Of a stretch of DNA of 64,000 bases, positions 38,000 to 46,586 are shown piece by piece. The stretch covers positions 156,206 through 220,205 of the forward strand of contig NZ_JAJTTH010000012.1 of NCBI RefSeq assembly GCF_021341665.1, given 5' to 3'. Under the pieces are notes generated by a model. It ran no database searches. It saw only the letters and a list, made by a program, of their open reading frames with translations, and was not told the DNA's origin. Both the position numbers and the translations under genes were made by a program. Numbering within the stretch: the first letter of the stretch is position 1; every line of letters begins with the position of its first letter. The stretch comes from Pseudomonas sp. Au-Pse12. Its GTDB lineage: Bacteria > Pseudomonadota > Gammaproteobacteria > Pseudomonadales > Pseudomonadaceae.

Positions 38000-38092
38000 T
38001 GTAGGAGCGAGCTTGCTCGCGAAGGCGTCATCAGCATCGACCTTGATGTTGATGCACGCCCTTCGATTTGCGGCCAAGCCCGCTCCTGCCGC
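38000..38092. repeat. REPIN (inverted REP pair) inside the agt operon
   Basis: GTAGGAGCGAGCTTGCTCGC (from 38001) is the canonical fluorescens-group REP. About 50 bases on, an inverted copy reads GGCAGGAGCGGGCTTGGCCG on the other strand (38092 downward). The pair can fold as one long hairpin between the binding-protein and permease genes. Confidence 0.8.
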
Positions 38093-38133
38093 CTGGTGGT
38101 TTGTATTCGAAAGATCGATTCGCGGAGTTTGTC

Positions 38134-39381
38134 ATGACCATCACCGTTCCCCTGAACGCGGTCACCGGCCCAACCCTGAAGCAGCGGCTGGCCCGTGCCG
38201 AGCGGGTCAACCGCTGGAAGGCCCAGGCGCTGATAGCGCCCCTGGTGCTGTTTCTGCTGCTGGTGTTCCTGGTACCGATCGTGGCGCTGCTGTACAAGAG
38301 CGTCGGCAACCCGGAAGTGGTCGGCGGCATGCCGCGCACGGTGGCGGCCGTGAGTGCCTGGGACGGTCGTGGCCTGCCTGCCGAAGGGGCCTACAAGGCC
38401 TTGAGCGAGGACCTGGCGGACGCCCGCAAGAATCAGACCCTGGGCGACTTGTCCAAGCGCCTGAACATGGAATTGGCCGGCTACCGTAGCCTGCTGACCA
38501 AGACTGCCCGTGCCTTGCCGTTCAAGGCCGAGCCCGAATCCTACAAAGAAGCCATGGAAAGCCTGGATGAGCGCTGGGGCGACCCGGCCTACTGGCAGGC
38601 GATCCGCCGCAACACCAGCAGCCTGACCCCGTACTACCTGCTGGCGGCGGTGGACCATCGCATTGATGACCTGGGCGAGCTGGCCCCGGCCACCCCGGAC
38701 CAGGCCATCTACCTGGACATCTTCGCCCGGACCTTCTGGATGGGCCTGGTGATCACCGCGATCTGCCTGGCGCTGGCCTATCCCCTGGCGTACCTGTTGG
38801 CCAACCTGCCGGCACGCAAGAGCAACCTCTTGATGATCCTGGTGCTGCTGCCGTTCTGGACCTCGATCCTGGTGCGGGTGGCGGCGTGGATCGTACTGCT
38901 GCAATCGGGTGGCCTGATCAACAGCGCGCTGCTGGCCATGGGGGTGATCGACAAGCCGCTGGAGCTGGTGTTCAACCGCACCGGGGTCTACATCTCCATG
39001 GTGCACATCCTGCTGCCGTTCATGATCCTGCCGATCTACAGCGTGATGAAAGGCATCTCGCCCACCTACATGCGTGCGGCGATTTCCCTGGGTTGCCATC
39101 CGTTCGCCAGTTTCTGGCGCGTGTACTTCCCGCAGACCTATGCCGGGGTCGGCGCCGGTTGCCTGCTGGTGTTCATTCTGGCGATTGGTTACTACATCAC
39201 CCCGGCCCTGCTGGGCAGCCCGAACGACCAGATGGTCAGCTACTTCGTCGCCTTCTACACCAACACCAGTATCAACTGGGGCATGGCCACGGCCCTGGGC
39301 GGCCTGCTGTTGCTGGCGACCATCGTGCTCTATCTGATTTACAGCTGGCTGGTGGGCGCAAGCCGCCTGCGCCTGAGCTAA
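38134..39381 (+). CDS. agtC: ABC transporter permease (Agt system, PotB-like)
   Basis: This 415-aa inner-membrane permease is longer than typical PotB because a periplasmic loop of about 130 residues follows the first helix (residues about 65-195). The binding-protein-dependent permease domain follows, with the EAA-type segment MRAAISLGCHPFASFWRVYFP. GGAG precedes the ATG at 38134. The longer frame from 38068 is rejected because it begins in the REPIN. It corresponds to PA0605. Confidence 0.88.
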   Translation: MTITVPLNAVTGPTLKQRLARAERVNRWKAQALIAPLVLFLLLVFLVPIVALLYKSVGNPEVVGGMPRTVAAVSAWDGRGLPAEGAYKALSEDLADARKNQTLGDLSKRLNMELAGYRSLLTKTARALPFKAEPESYKEAMESLDERWGDPAYWQAIRRNTSSLTPYYLLAAVDHRIDDLGELAPATPDQAIYLDIFARTFWMGLVITAICLALAYPLAYLLANLPARKSNLLMILVLLPFWTSILVRVAAWIVLLQSGGLINSALLAMGVIDKPLELVFNRTGVYISMVHILLPFMILPIYSVMKGISPTYMRAAISLGCHPFASFWRVYFPQTYAGVGAGCLLVFILAIGYYITPALLGSPNDQMVSYFVAFYTNTSINWGMATALGGLLLLATIVLYLIYSWLVGASRLRLS

Positions 39382-39394
39382 GGAGAGAATCGAA

Positions 39395-40219
39395 ATGCTG
39401 AGCCCCTACATGTCGCCCGTCGAACGGGTCTGGTTCTACAGCTTGCGGATTCTCTGCGGCCTGATCCTGTTGTTCCTGGTGTTGCCGGTGCTGGTGATCA
39501 TCCCGCTGTCGTTCAACTCGGGCAGCTTCCTGGTGTACCCGTTGCAGGGTTTCTCGCTGCACTGGTACCAGGACTTCTTTGCCTCCGCCGAATGGATGCG
39601 CGCGCTGAAGAACAGCATCATCGTGGCGCCGGCCGCGACCTTGCTGGCCATGGTCTTCGGCACGCTGGCCGCCATTGGCCTGACCCGCGGCGATTTTCCC
39701 GGCAAGGCGCTGGTGATGGCCCTGGTGATTTCGCCGATGGTGGTGCCGGTGGTGATCATCGGTGTCGCCAGCTACCTGTTCTTCGCCCCGCTGGGCATGG
39801 GCAACAGCTTCTTCTCGCTGATCATCGTGCATGCGGTGCTCGGGGTGCCCTTCGTCATCATCACGGTGTCGGCGACCCTGCAGGGCTTCAACCACAACCT
39901 GGTGCGGGCCGCGGCCAGCCTCGGCGCTTCACCGCTGACCACGTTCCGCCGGGTGACCTTGCCGCTGATCGCTCCGGGGGTCATCAGTGGCGCGCTGTTT
40001 GCCTTTGCCACCTCGTTCGATGAAGTGGTGGTGACCCTGTTCCTCGCCGGCCCTGAGCAAGCGACCCTGCCTCGGCAGATGTTCAGCGGCATCCGAGAGA
40101 ACCTCAGCCCGACCATCGCTGCCGCAGCTACCTTGCTGATCGCCTTCTCGGTGGTTCTGCTGCTGACCCTGGAATGGCTGCGCGGGCGCAGCGAGAAATT
40201 GCGCACCGCCCAGGTCTGA
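39395..40219 (+). CDS. agtD: ABC transporter permease (Agt system, PotC-like)
   Basis: This 274-aa, six-helix permease has the EAA loop VRAAASLGASPLTTFRRVTLPLIAPGVI that contacts the ATPase. It starts 13 bases after agtC with an AGGAGAG RBS. It completes agtABCD and corresponds to PA0606. An imperfect hairpin (GGGCGGCC/GGCCGCCC, 40227-40257) follows and could end the operon. Confidence 0.88.
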   Translation: MLSPYMSPVERVWFYSLRILCGLILLFLVLPVLVIIPLSFNSGSFLVYPLQGFSLHWYQDFFASAEWMRALKNSIIVAPAATLLAMVFGTLAAIGLTRGDFPGKALVMALVISPMVVPVVIIGVASYLFFAPLGMGNSFFSLIIVHAVLGVPFVIITVSATLQGFNHNLVRAAASLGASPLTTFRRVTLPLIAPGVISGALFAFATSFDEVVVTLFLAGPEQATLPRQMFSGIRENLSPTIAAAATLLIAFSVVLLLTLEWLRGRSEKLRTAQV

Positions 40220-40321
40220 TCCCTTCGGGCGGCCTTGTACTAAGGTCAGGGCCGCCCTATCCCCTTCGGTTGCCGTTCGCCCGTAAACTGCGTGCTTCCC
40301 ATGCTTACTGCGGAGCCGCAG

Positions 40322-41695
40322 GTGAACCTCAACGATGCCAGTTTCGAAGAGTTGCTCAATGCGCTGCATGACGGCGTCTACATCACCGATGGCCAGGGCC
40401 TGACCCTCAAGGTCAACCAGGCCTATGAGCGCCTCACCGGCCTGAAAGGCGCCGAGCTGCTGGGGCGGCCGATGCAGGAACTGGTGAAGAGCGGGGTGAT
40501 TTCCCAGTCCGCTTCGCTGCGGGTCTTGCAGGATGGCCGGCCGGTCTCGGTGATGCAGAGCCTCAGCCACGGCAAGAAGCTGCTGGTCAGCGCCACGCCG
40601 ATCCTCGCGGCCGACCAGAGCATTCGCTATGTGGTCAGCACCGTGCGCGACATGACCGAGTTGCTGCGCATCAAGCGTGAGCGCGACGAGCTGCAACAGC
40701 TCAAGCAACTGCGCACCAGCACCGCACGGCTGCATGCCGGCCAGCGCAACGACCTGCTGCAATCCCCCTTGATGGCCGACCAGGAAGTCTCCGGGCGGGT
40801 GTTCGCCCAGGCCCGGCAAGTGGCCGACTGCGATGTGAAGGTGTTGCTGCAGGGCGAGACCGGGGTCGGCAAGACCCTGGTGGCGCAATTTATCCACAAC
40901 GCCAGTGCTCGCGCCCGTGAACCGTTCCTGGCCCTCAACTGCGGGGCGTTGCCGGAGAACCTGATCGAGGCCGAACTGTTCGGCTATGCCCCGGGGGCCT
41001 TCACCGGGGCTGGCAGCAAGGGCAAGCGCGGGCTGCTGGAGCTGGCCCACAACGGCACGCTGTTTCTCGACGAGATCGGCGACCTGCCGTTGGCGGTGCA
41101 GGTCAAGCTGCTCAAGGTCATCGAAGAGAACCGCTTCATCCCGGTGGGTGGCCTGGAACTCAAGGAAGTGGATGTGCGGATCATCAGCGCCACCCATCAC
41201 GACCTCAAGCAGCGGGTGGCCGAGGGCAAGTTCCGCGCCGACCTGTATTACCGCCTGAATGTGGTGCCCATCGCGATCCCGGCCCTGCGCGAGCGCAGCG
41301 AGGAAATCGGCCCCTTGCTGGAGTATTACCTGGAACAGTTCAACCAGCGCTATCAGCGTCAGGTGCAATGGAGCCTGGAAGCCCTGGAATTGCTGGGGGA
41401 GTACGCCTGGCCGGGGAACATCCGCGAGCTGATCAACGTGGTGGAGCGCCTGGTGGTGACTTGCACCGGGCCGGTCATCGAGGCCCTGGACCTGCCCGAA
41501 GACCTGATCGAGCAGCAGGCGCGCAACACCGACGACAGCCGCCTGCCGCTGCGCAAGGTGCTGGAGAACGCCGAGCGCCAGGCGATTCGCGCGGCCCTGC
41601 AACTGCACAAGACCACCCGCCTGGCCGCCAAGGCGCTGGGGGTGAGCCAGGCCACGGTGGTGCAGAAGATGAAGCGCTGGGAACACTCTGATTAG
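40322..41695 (+). CDS. PAS-domain sigma54-dependent Fis-family activator
   Basis: The protein is 457 aa. An N-terminal PAS domain (FEELLNALHDGVYITDGQGLTLKVNQAYERLTG) is followed by the AAA+ sigma54-activator domain with Walker A (GETGVGKT, about 178-185), the intact sigma54-contacting GAFTGA loop (225-230), Walker B region (TLFLDEIGDLP) and a C-terminal Fis-type HTH (TRLAAKALGVSQATVVQKM). GTG at 40322 has GGAG six bases upstream; ATG at 40301 is the alternative. It probably activates the -24/-12 promoter just downstream. Its ligand is unknown. It lies in the accessory block absent between agtD and rpe in PAO1. Confidence 0.9.
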   Translation: MNLNDASFEELLNALHDGVYITDGQGLTLKVNQAYERLTGLKGAELLGRPMQELVKSGVISQSASLRVLQDGRPVSVMQSLSHGKKLLVSATPILAADQSIRYVVSTVRDMTELLRIKRERDELQQLKQLRTSTARLHAGQRNDLLQSPLMADQEVSGRVFAQARQVADCDVKVLLQGETGVGKTLVAQFIHNASARAREPFLALNCGALPENLIEAELFGYAPGAFTGAGSKGKRGLLELAHNGTLFLDEIGDLPLAVQVKLLKVIEENRFIPVGGLELKEVDVRIISATHHDLKQRVAEGKFRADLYYRLNVVPIAIPALRERSEEIGPLLEYYLEQFNQRYQRQVQWSLEALELLGEYAWPGNIRELINVVERLVVTCTGPVIEALDLPEDLIEQQARNTDDSRLPLRKVLENAERQAIRAALQLHKTTRLAAKALGVSQATVVQKMKRWEHSD

Positions 41696-41801
41696 GATTC
41701 TGATCAGGGCTGCCTGCGGCGATCAGTAATTCAATCGCGGCGGCCCGCTCATGCCCCTGGAATTTCCGCCAGAGCCTTGTAGATCAAGGCTTTGGGCATC
41801 T

Positions 41802-41817
41802 TGGCACAGCTTTCGCT
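41802..41817 (+). promoter_or_regulatory. sigma54 (-24/-12) promoter of the first iron alcohol dehydrogenase gene
   Basis: TGGCACAGCTTTCGCT keeps the invariant GG and GC with the required ten bases between them and differs from TGGCACG-N4-TTGC at few positions. It lies 76 bases before the start codon and directly after the sigma54 activator gene. Confidence 0.75.
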
Positions 41818-41892
41818 CTACAGCGTTCGAGCCCTTTCGAGAGTGGCCGCCTGACGGCGCTCTTGCCACAACAATTAAACAAGGCCGAGCTG

Positions 41893-43041
41893 ATGAGTAT
41901 TTCTGCGTTCAAGATTGCCAACAAACTGATTACCGGCCAGGGCGCCATCGAACAGCTGGACGCCGAGCTGGCGCGCCTGCAGGTCAGCAACCCGCTGATC
42001 GTCACCGATGCGATCCTGGTCAAGTCCGGCACGGTCGATCTGGCCCTGGCCCACTTGGGCGGGCGTGCCTACCGGATCTTCGACGAGGTCCAGCCGGAAC
42101 CGGAGATCGCCATTGTCCAGGCCTGCAGCCAGGCGTACCGCGACGGCGGCCACGATGGCCTGATCGGCCTGGGCGGCGGCAGTGCCATCGATATCGCCAA
42201 GGCGGTGGCGGCGTTCGCCGGCCATGCAGGCGCGCTGGAAGAGCTGTTCGGGGTGGACCAGGTGCAGCGCAAGGGCCCGCCGCTGATTGCCATTCCCACC
42301 ACCGCCGGCACCGGTTCGGAGGTCACCAATGTGGCGATCCTCTCGGACAAGGTGGCCCAGCTGAAAAAAGGCATCGTCAGCGATTACCTGCTGCCGGACG
42401 TGGCGCTGGTGAGCCCGGTGATGACGCTGACCTGCCCCCGTGGCGTGACTGCCGCCAGCGGCGTCGATGCCCTGGTGCATGCGGTGGAGTCCTATCTGTC
42501 GCTCAATGGTTCACCGATCACCGACTCCCTGGCCCTGGGGGCGATCCGCCTGATCGTCAGGGCGCTGCCCAAGGCCTACGCCAACCCGGCCAACCTGCAG
42601 GCCCGGGAAGACATGGCCACCGCCAGCCTGATGGCCGGCATGGCTTTCGGTAATGCTGGAGTCGGTGCGGTGCATGCCCTGGCCTATCCCCTGGGTGGGC
42701 GTTTCAACATCGCCCACGGCGTCAGCAACGCGCTGCTGCTGCCCTATGTCATGGCCTGGAACAAGATGGCCTGTGTCGAGCGCTTTCGCGATATCGCCCA
42801 GGCCATGGGCCTGCCGATCGCCGGGCTCAGTGATGACCAGGCGGCGGAGCAGGCGGTCCAGGCCATGGCCGCATTGTGCGCCGCTGTGGACATTCCCACC
42901 GGCATGCGCAGCTTCGGTGTGCCCGAAGACGCGATCCCGGCCATGGCCGTGGAAGCCGCAGGTATCCAGCGCCTGATGCGCAACAACCCGCGTCAGCTGA
43001 GTGCTGGTGATATCGAGCAGATCTACCGGGCTGCCTATTGA
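41893..43041 (+). CDS. iron-containing (group III) alcohol dehydrogenase, copy 1
   Basis: This 382-aa Fe-ADH has the nucleotide-binding GLGGGSAIDIAKAVA motif, the PTTAGTGSEVT segment and the four metal ligands Asp192, His196, His261 and His275 (GVDALVHAVE; GAVHALAYPLGG; IAHGVSN). Such enzymes interconvert alcohols and aldehydes with NAD(P). The substrate is not evident; short-chain alcohols, diols, 4-hydroxybutyrate-type or phosphono/sulfo-aldehydes are all possible. It is preceded by a sigma54 promoter and followed by a hairpin and a permease. Its close paralogue is at 44683-45831. Confidence 0.9.
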   Translation: MSISAFKIANKLITGQGAIEQLDAELARLQVSNPLIVTDAILVKSGTVDLALAHLGGRAYRIFDEVQPEPEIAIVQACSQAYRDGGHDGLIGLGGGSAIDIAKAVAAFAGHAGALEELFGVDQVQRKGPPLIAIPTTAGTGSEVTNVAILSDKVAQLKKGIVSDYLLPDVALVSPVMTLTCPRGVTAASGVDALVHAVESYLSLNGSPITDSLALGAIRLIVRALPKAYANPANLQAREDMATASLMAGMAFGNAGVGAVHALAYPLGGRFNIAHGVSNALLLPYVMAWNKMACVERFRDIAQAMGLPIAGLSDDQAAEQAVQAMAALCAAVDIPTGMRSFGVPEDAIPAMAVEAAGIQRLMRNNPRQLSAGDIEQIYRAAY

Positions 43042-43050
43042 TCGACCCCC

Positions 43051-43072
43051 GCCCGCGCCAGATGGCGCGGGC
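43051..43072 (+). terminator. hairpin after the first iron alcohol dehydrogenase gene
   Basis: GCCCGCGCC, loop AGAT and GGCGCGGGC form a perfect 9-bp stem ten bases past the stop, followed by CGCTTTAC rather than a T run. It could be a partial terminator that lowers permease expression. Confidence 0.5.
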
Positions 43073-43114
43073 CGCTTTACACCGCCACCAATACCAATAA
43101 GACAGGTGCAGTTG

Positions 43115-44566
43115 ATGCCAACGCCTTCCGATACTCGGCACGAAACGCCGTACATTGCCCTTGGCCCGTTCAAGGTGCGTTTGCCCTTCATCCACTACAA
43201 ATTCGAGCTGCCGGACTACCTGCAAGGCCTGCTGATGTGCGCCGTCGACCTGGCGGCCATTCCCCTGATGACCGAGTTTCTCGGCATGCCGTTCGAAATG
43301 GCCCTGGCCGTGGTCATGCTCAACGGTCTGCTGTACCTGGCCCACCACCTCTTGGGCGACCCGGTGGTGCCCGGCTGGATCACCCCGGCGGTGCCGCTGC
43401 TGATGGCCTATTGCGCGCAGTTTCCGGTGGGCCCGGAGCGTGTCCACGCCTTGATTGCCTTCCAGCTGATGCTTGGGGTGTTCTCCATCGCCCTGGGCGC
43501 CACTGGCATGGCGCGCAAGGTGGTGGGTTTCGTGCCCTCGGCGATCAAGGCGGGGATTATCGTCGGTGCCGGCCTCAGCGCGGTGACCGCGGTGTTCCAG
43601 GTGGGCGGCAAGTTCGACAGCTTTCCCTGGACCATTTCCATCGCCATCGGCATTGCCTTCTACCTGATCTTTTCCCAGCACTTTGCCCAGCTCAAGCTGC
43701 GCAACCGTTTCTGGTGGAACTTCGCCAAGCTGGGCATCCTGCCGATCATCCTGCTGGCGGTGGTGCTGGCACCGCTGTTCGGCGAGGCACCCTGGCCGAC
43801 CATCCAGTGGGGCCTGAGCAAGCCGGACTTCATCGGCCTGTGGAACAACTACACGGTGTTCGGCCTGGGCATGCCGCCGCTGTCGATGTTCATCAGCGCG
43901 CTGCCGACCATGCTTGCGGTGTACATCATCGTCTTTGGCGACGTGCTCAGCGCCAAGGTGCTGCTGGATGAGGCCGAGCAGATCCGCACCGACGAGAAGG
44001 TCGACTACGACCCGGATCGCTCGCACCTGATCTTTGGCGGGCGCAACGCCTTCATGAGCATCTTCGGCCCGGACATCGCCATGTGCGGGCCGAAGTGGGC
44101 GGCCATGCTGGTGGTGGTGATCGAGCGCTTCAAGGGCGGGCCCAAGGCCATGAAGTCGATCTACGGCGGCATGGGCTCGTTCCGCTGGGGCACCAACACC
44201 GGCCTGCTGCTGTTGCCGGTGGTGACCCTGGTGCAGCCGATCCTCGGGGTGGCGCTGGCGCTGACCTTGCTGATCCAGGGGTACGTCAGTGTGCGCCTGG
44301 GCATTCTTGAGGCTCGCAGCCAGCGCGACCTGGGTATCGCCGGGGTGATCGGCGCGGTATTGGCGATCAAGGGCGCCAGTTGGGGCTTTGCCATCGGCGT
44401 GGTGCTGTGCCTGCTGATCTACGGCAAGAACTTCTTCAAGGGCGAGAATGACCGGACCTTCAGCAAGGACCTGGGCTGCGCGGACGCTGCCCCTGTTCCT
44501 GTCCCGGGTGCCCAGTCAGGGCCTCAGGCCCAGCCTGCCCGGGCGAAGGACAGCGAGGTGGCCTGA
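43115..44566 (+). CDS. SLC23/NCS2-like putative permease
   Basis: This 483-aa polytopic membrane protein has about 12-14 hydrophobic segments and the feel of the nucleobase-ascorbate/SulP superfamily (PGWITPAVPLLMAY, SAIKAGIIVGAGLSAV, GRNAFMSIFGPDIAMCGPKWAAM). The C-terminal 35 residues are Pro/Ala-rich. The substrate is unknown. Flanking by two alcohol dehydrogenases suggests it imports the alcohol or its precursor rather than a nucleobase. The start is ATG 43115; the longer frame from 43001 overlaps the dehydrogenase gene and hairpin. Confidence 0.75.
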   Translation: MPTPSDTRHETPYIALGPFKVRLPFIHYKFELPDYLQGLLMCAVDLAAIPLMTEFLGMPFEMALAVVMLNGLLYLAHHLLGDPVVPGWITPAVPLLMAYCAQFPVGPERVHALIAFQLMLGVFSIALGATGMARKVVGFVPSAIKAGIIVGAGLSAVTAVFQVGGKFDSFPWTISIAIGIAFYLIFSQHFAQLKLRNRFWWNFAKLGILPIILLAVVLAPLFGEAPWPTIQWGLSKPDFIGLWNNYTVFGLGMPPLSMFISALPTMLAVYIIVFGDVLSAKVLLDEAEQIRTDEKVDYDPDRSHLIFGGRNAFMSIFGPDIAMCGPKWAAMLVVVIERFKGGPKAMKSIYGGMGSFRWGTNTGLLLLPVVTLVQPILGVALALTLLIQGYVSVRLGILEARSQRDLGIAGVIGAVLAIKGASWGFAIGVVLCLLIYGKNFFKGENDRTFSKDLGCADAAPVPVPGAQSGPQAQPARAKDSEVA

Positions 44567-44682
44567 GCCATTGTGCTGAAACCGAACACTGTCGTGATGC
44601 CGATCCGGCATCGCGGCAGTCCGGTTTTCAATCCCCAGCTACGCTTGTGCCGGCTCCCACCTTTATATAAGAGGCTGCGCAC

Positions 44683-45831
44683 ATGAGTATTTCCTCTTTC
44701 AAGATCGCCCATAAATTGCTGACCGGCCGCTCTGCCATCGAGCAACTGGCTGCCGAACTGACTCGCCTGGATGTGGATAACCCGCTGATCGTCACCGATA
44801 CCGCCCTGCTCAAGTCCGGCACGGTGGAGCTGGCGCTGGCCCATCTGGGGGAGCGCAGCTACGAAATCTTCGATCGGGTGCAGCCGGACCCGGAAATCGC
44901 CATCGTCGAAGACTGCATGCAGGTGTATCGCGAAGGCGGGCATGACGGCCTGATCGGCCTGGGTGGCGGCAGCGCCATCGACATTGCCAAGAGCGTCGGG
45001 GCCTACGCCGGTTATCACGGTGCCCTGGAGGACCTGTTCGGCATCGACCTGGTGCCGCGCAAGGGGCCGCCGCTGATTGCCATCCCGACCACTGCCGGCA
45101 CCGGCTCCGAGGTGACCAATGTGGCGATCCTCTCGGACAGGGTGGCGCAGCTGAAGAAAGGCATCATCAGTGACTATCTGTTGCCGGACGTGGCCCTGGT
45201 GAGCCCGCAGATGACCCTGACCTGCCCGCCCAGCGTGACCGCCGCCAGTGGCGTCGATGCCCTGGCGCATGCCATCGAGGCCTACCTGTCCCTCAATGCC
45301 TCCGCGATCACCGACTCCCTGGCCATCGGCGCCATCAAACTGATCACCCAGGCGCTGCCCAAGGCCTTTGCCAATCCTGCCCACCTGCAGGCCCGGGAAG
45401 ACATGGCCACCGCCAGCCTGATGGCCGGCATGGCGTTCGGCAATGCCGGGGTCGGGGCGGTGCATGCGATGGCCTATCCCCTGGGGGGGCGTTTCCATAT
45501 GTCCCACGGGGTCAGCAATGCCTTGCTGCTGCCCTATGTCATGACCTGGAACAAGATGGCCTGCATCGAGCGTATGCAGGATATCGCCGAAGCGATGGGG
45601 GTGCGGACCGCGCACTTGAGTGCCCGCGAGGCGGCTGATCGGGCGGTGGAGGCGATGACGGCGCTCTGCGCTGCGGTAGAGATTCCCAGCGGCCTGCGCA
45701 GTTTCGGTGTGCCCGAGGACGCGCTCCCGGCCATGGCCGTCGAGGCGGCGGGCATCGAGCGGCTGATGCGCAACAACCCCCGCAAGCTGAGCCCCGCCGA
45801 TATCGAGAAGATCTATCGTGCGGCCTACTGA
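44683..45831 (+). CDS. iron-containing (group III) alcohol dehydrogenase, copy 2
   Basis: This 382-aa Fe-ADH aligns without gaps to the copy at 41893. By eye roughly three quarters of residues are identical, including the GLGGGSAIDIAK and PTTAGTGSEVT motifs and the ligands in GVDALAHAIE, GAVHAMAYPLGG and SHGVSN. No sigma54 promoter is visible in its 116-base upstream gap, which contains an ATGCCG/CGGCAT dyad. Read-through from the block or a separate promoter is possible. Differences from copy 1 cluster in the N-terminal 60 residues and around residues 285-315. Confidence 0.9.
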   Translation: MSISSFKIAHKLLTGRSAIEQLAAELTRLDVDNPLIVTDTALLKSGTVELALAHLGERSYEIFDRVQPDPEIAIVEDCMQVYREGGHDGLIGLGGGSAIDIAKSVGAYAGYHGALEDLFGIDLVPRKGPPLIAIPTTAGTGSEVTNVAILSDRVAQLKKGIISDYLLPDVALVSPQMTLTCPPSVTAASGVDALAHAIEAYLSLNASAITDSLAIGAIKLITQALPKAFANPAHLQAREDMATASLMAGMAFGNAGVGAVHAMAYPLGGRFHMSHGVSNALLLPYVMTWNKMACIERMQDIAEAMGVRTAHLSAREAADRAVEAMTALCAAVEIPSGLRSFGVPEDALPAMAVEAAGIERLMRNNPRKLSPADIEKIYRAAY

Positions 45832-45911
45832 ACATCGCGGTTACGGTGTGCGCCCCAAAGCATGAGGTATACAATGCGCGCCATCGTGATTCTGCTCAAA
45901 AAAGGTGCGTC

Positions 45912-46586
45912 ATGCAGCCCTTCGCTATTGCTCCGTCGATTCTCTCCGCCGACTTCGCCCGTCTGGGCGAGGAAGTGGACAATGTCCTGGCCGCTGGCGC
46001 CGACATCGTGCACTTCGATGTCATGGACAACCACTATGTGCCGAACCTGACCATCGGCCCGATGGTCTGTTCCGCGCTGCGCAAATACGGGATCACCGCG
46101 CCGATCGATGCGCACCTGATGGTGACCCCGGTGGACCGCATCATCGGTGACTTCATCGACGCGGGCGCGACCTACATCACTTTCCACCCGGAAGCCACGC
46201 TGCACGTGGATCGCTCCCTGCAGATGATCCGCGAAGGTGGCTGCAAGGCTGGCCTGGTGTTCAACCCGGCGACCCCGCTGGACGTGCTCAAGTACGTGAT
46301 GGACAAGGTCGACATGGTGCTGTTGATGAGCGTCAACCCGGGCTTTGGCGGGCAGAAATTCATTCCCGGCACCCTCGACAAGCTGCGTGAGGCGCGGGCC
46401 CTGATCGACGCATCCGGCCGGGATATCCGCCTGGAAATCGACGGTGGGGTGAATGTCAGCAACATCCGCGAAATCGCCGCTGCGGGCGCCGATACCTTTG
46501 TGGCCGGCTCGGCGATCTTCAATGCACCGAACTACCAGGAAGTCATCGAGAAGATGCGCGCTGAACTGGCGCTGGCCCGGCCATGA
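45912..46586 (+). CDS. rpe: ribulose-phosphate 3-epimerase
   Basis: This 224-aa TIM-barrel enzyme of the pentose phosphate pathway has the IAPSILSADFARLGEEV start, metal His/Asp residues in VHFDVMDNHYVPN, and NPGFGGQKFI. AAAAAAGG-type purine-rich sequence precedes the ATG. Its stop overlaps the gph start by four bases. In PAO1 rpe directly follows agtD, so the accessory block is inserted between them here. Confidence 0.96.
   Translation: MQPFAIAPSILSADFARLGEEVDNVLAAGADIVHFDVMDNHYVPNLTIGPMVCSALRKYGITAPIDAHLMVTPVDRIIGDFIDAGATYITFHPEATLHVDRSLQMIREGGCKAGLVFNPATPLDVLKYVMDKVDMVLLMSVNPGFGGQKFIPGTLDKLREARALIDASGRDIRLEIDGGVNVSNIREIAAAGADTFVAGSAIFNAPNYQEVIEKMRAELALARP

Noticed and set aside
44567..44682. 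Sigma54 promoter for the second Fe-ADH
   Set aside because: GG and GC dinucleotides occur but not with ten bases between them in a TGGCAC/TTGC context.
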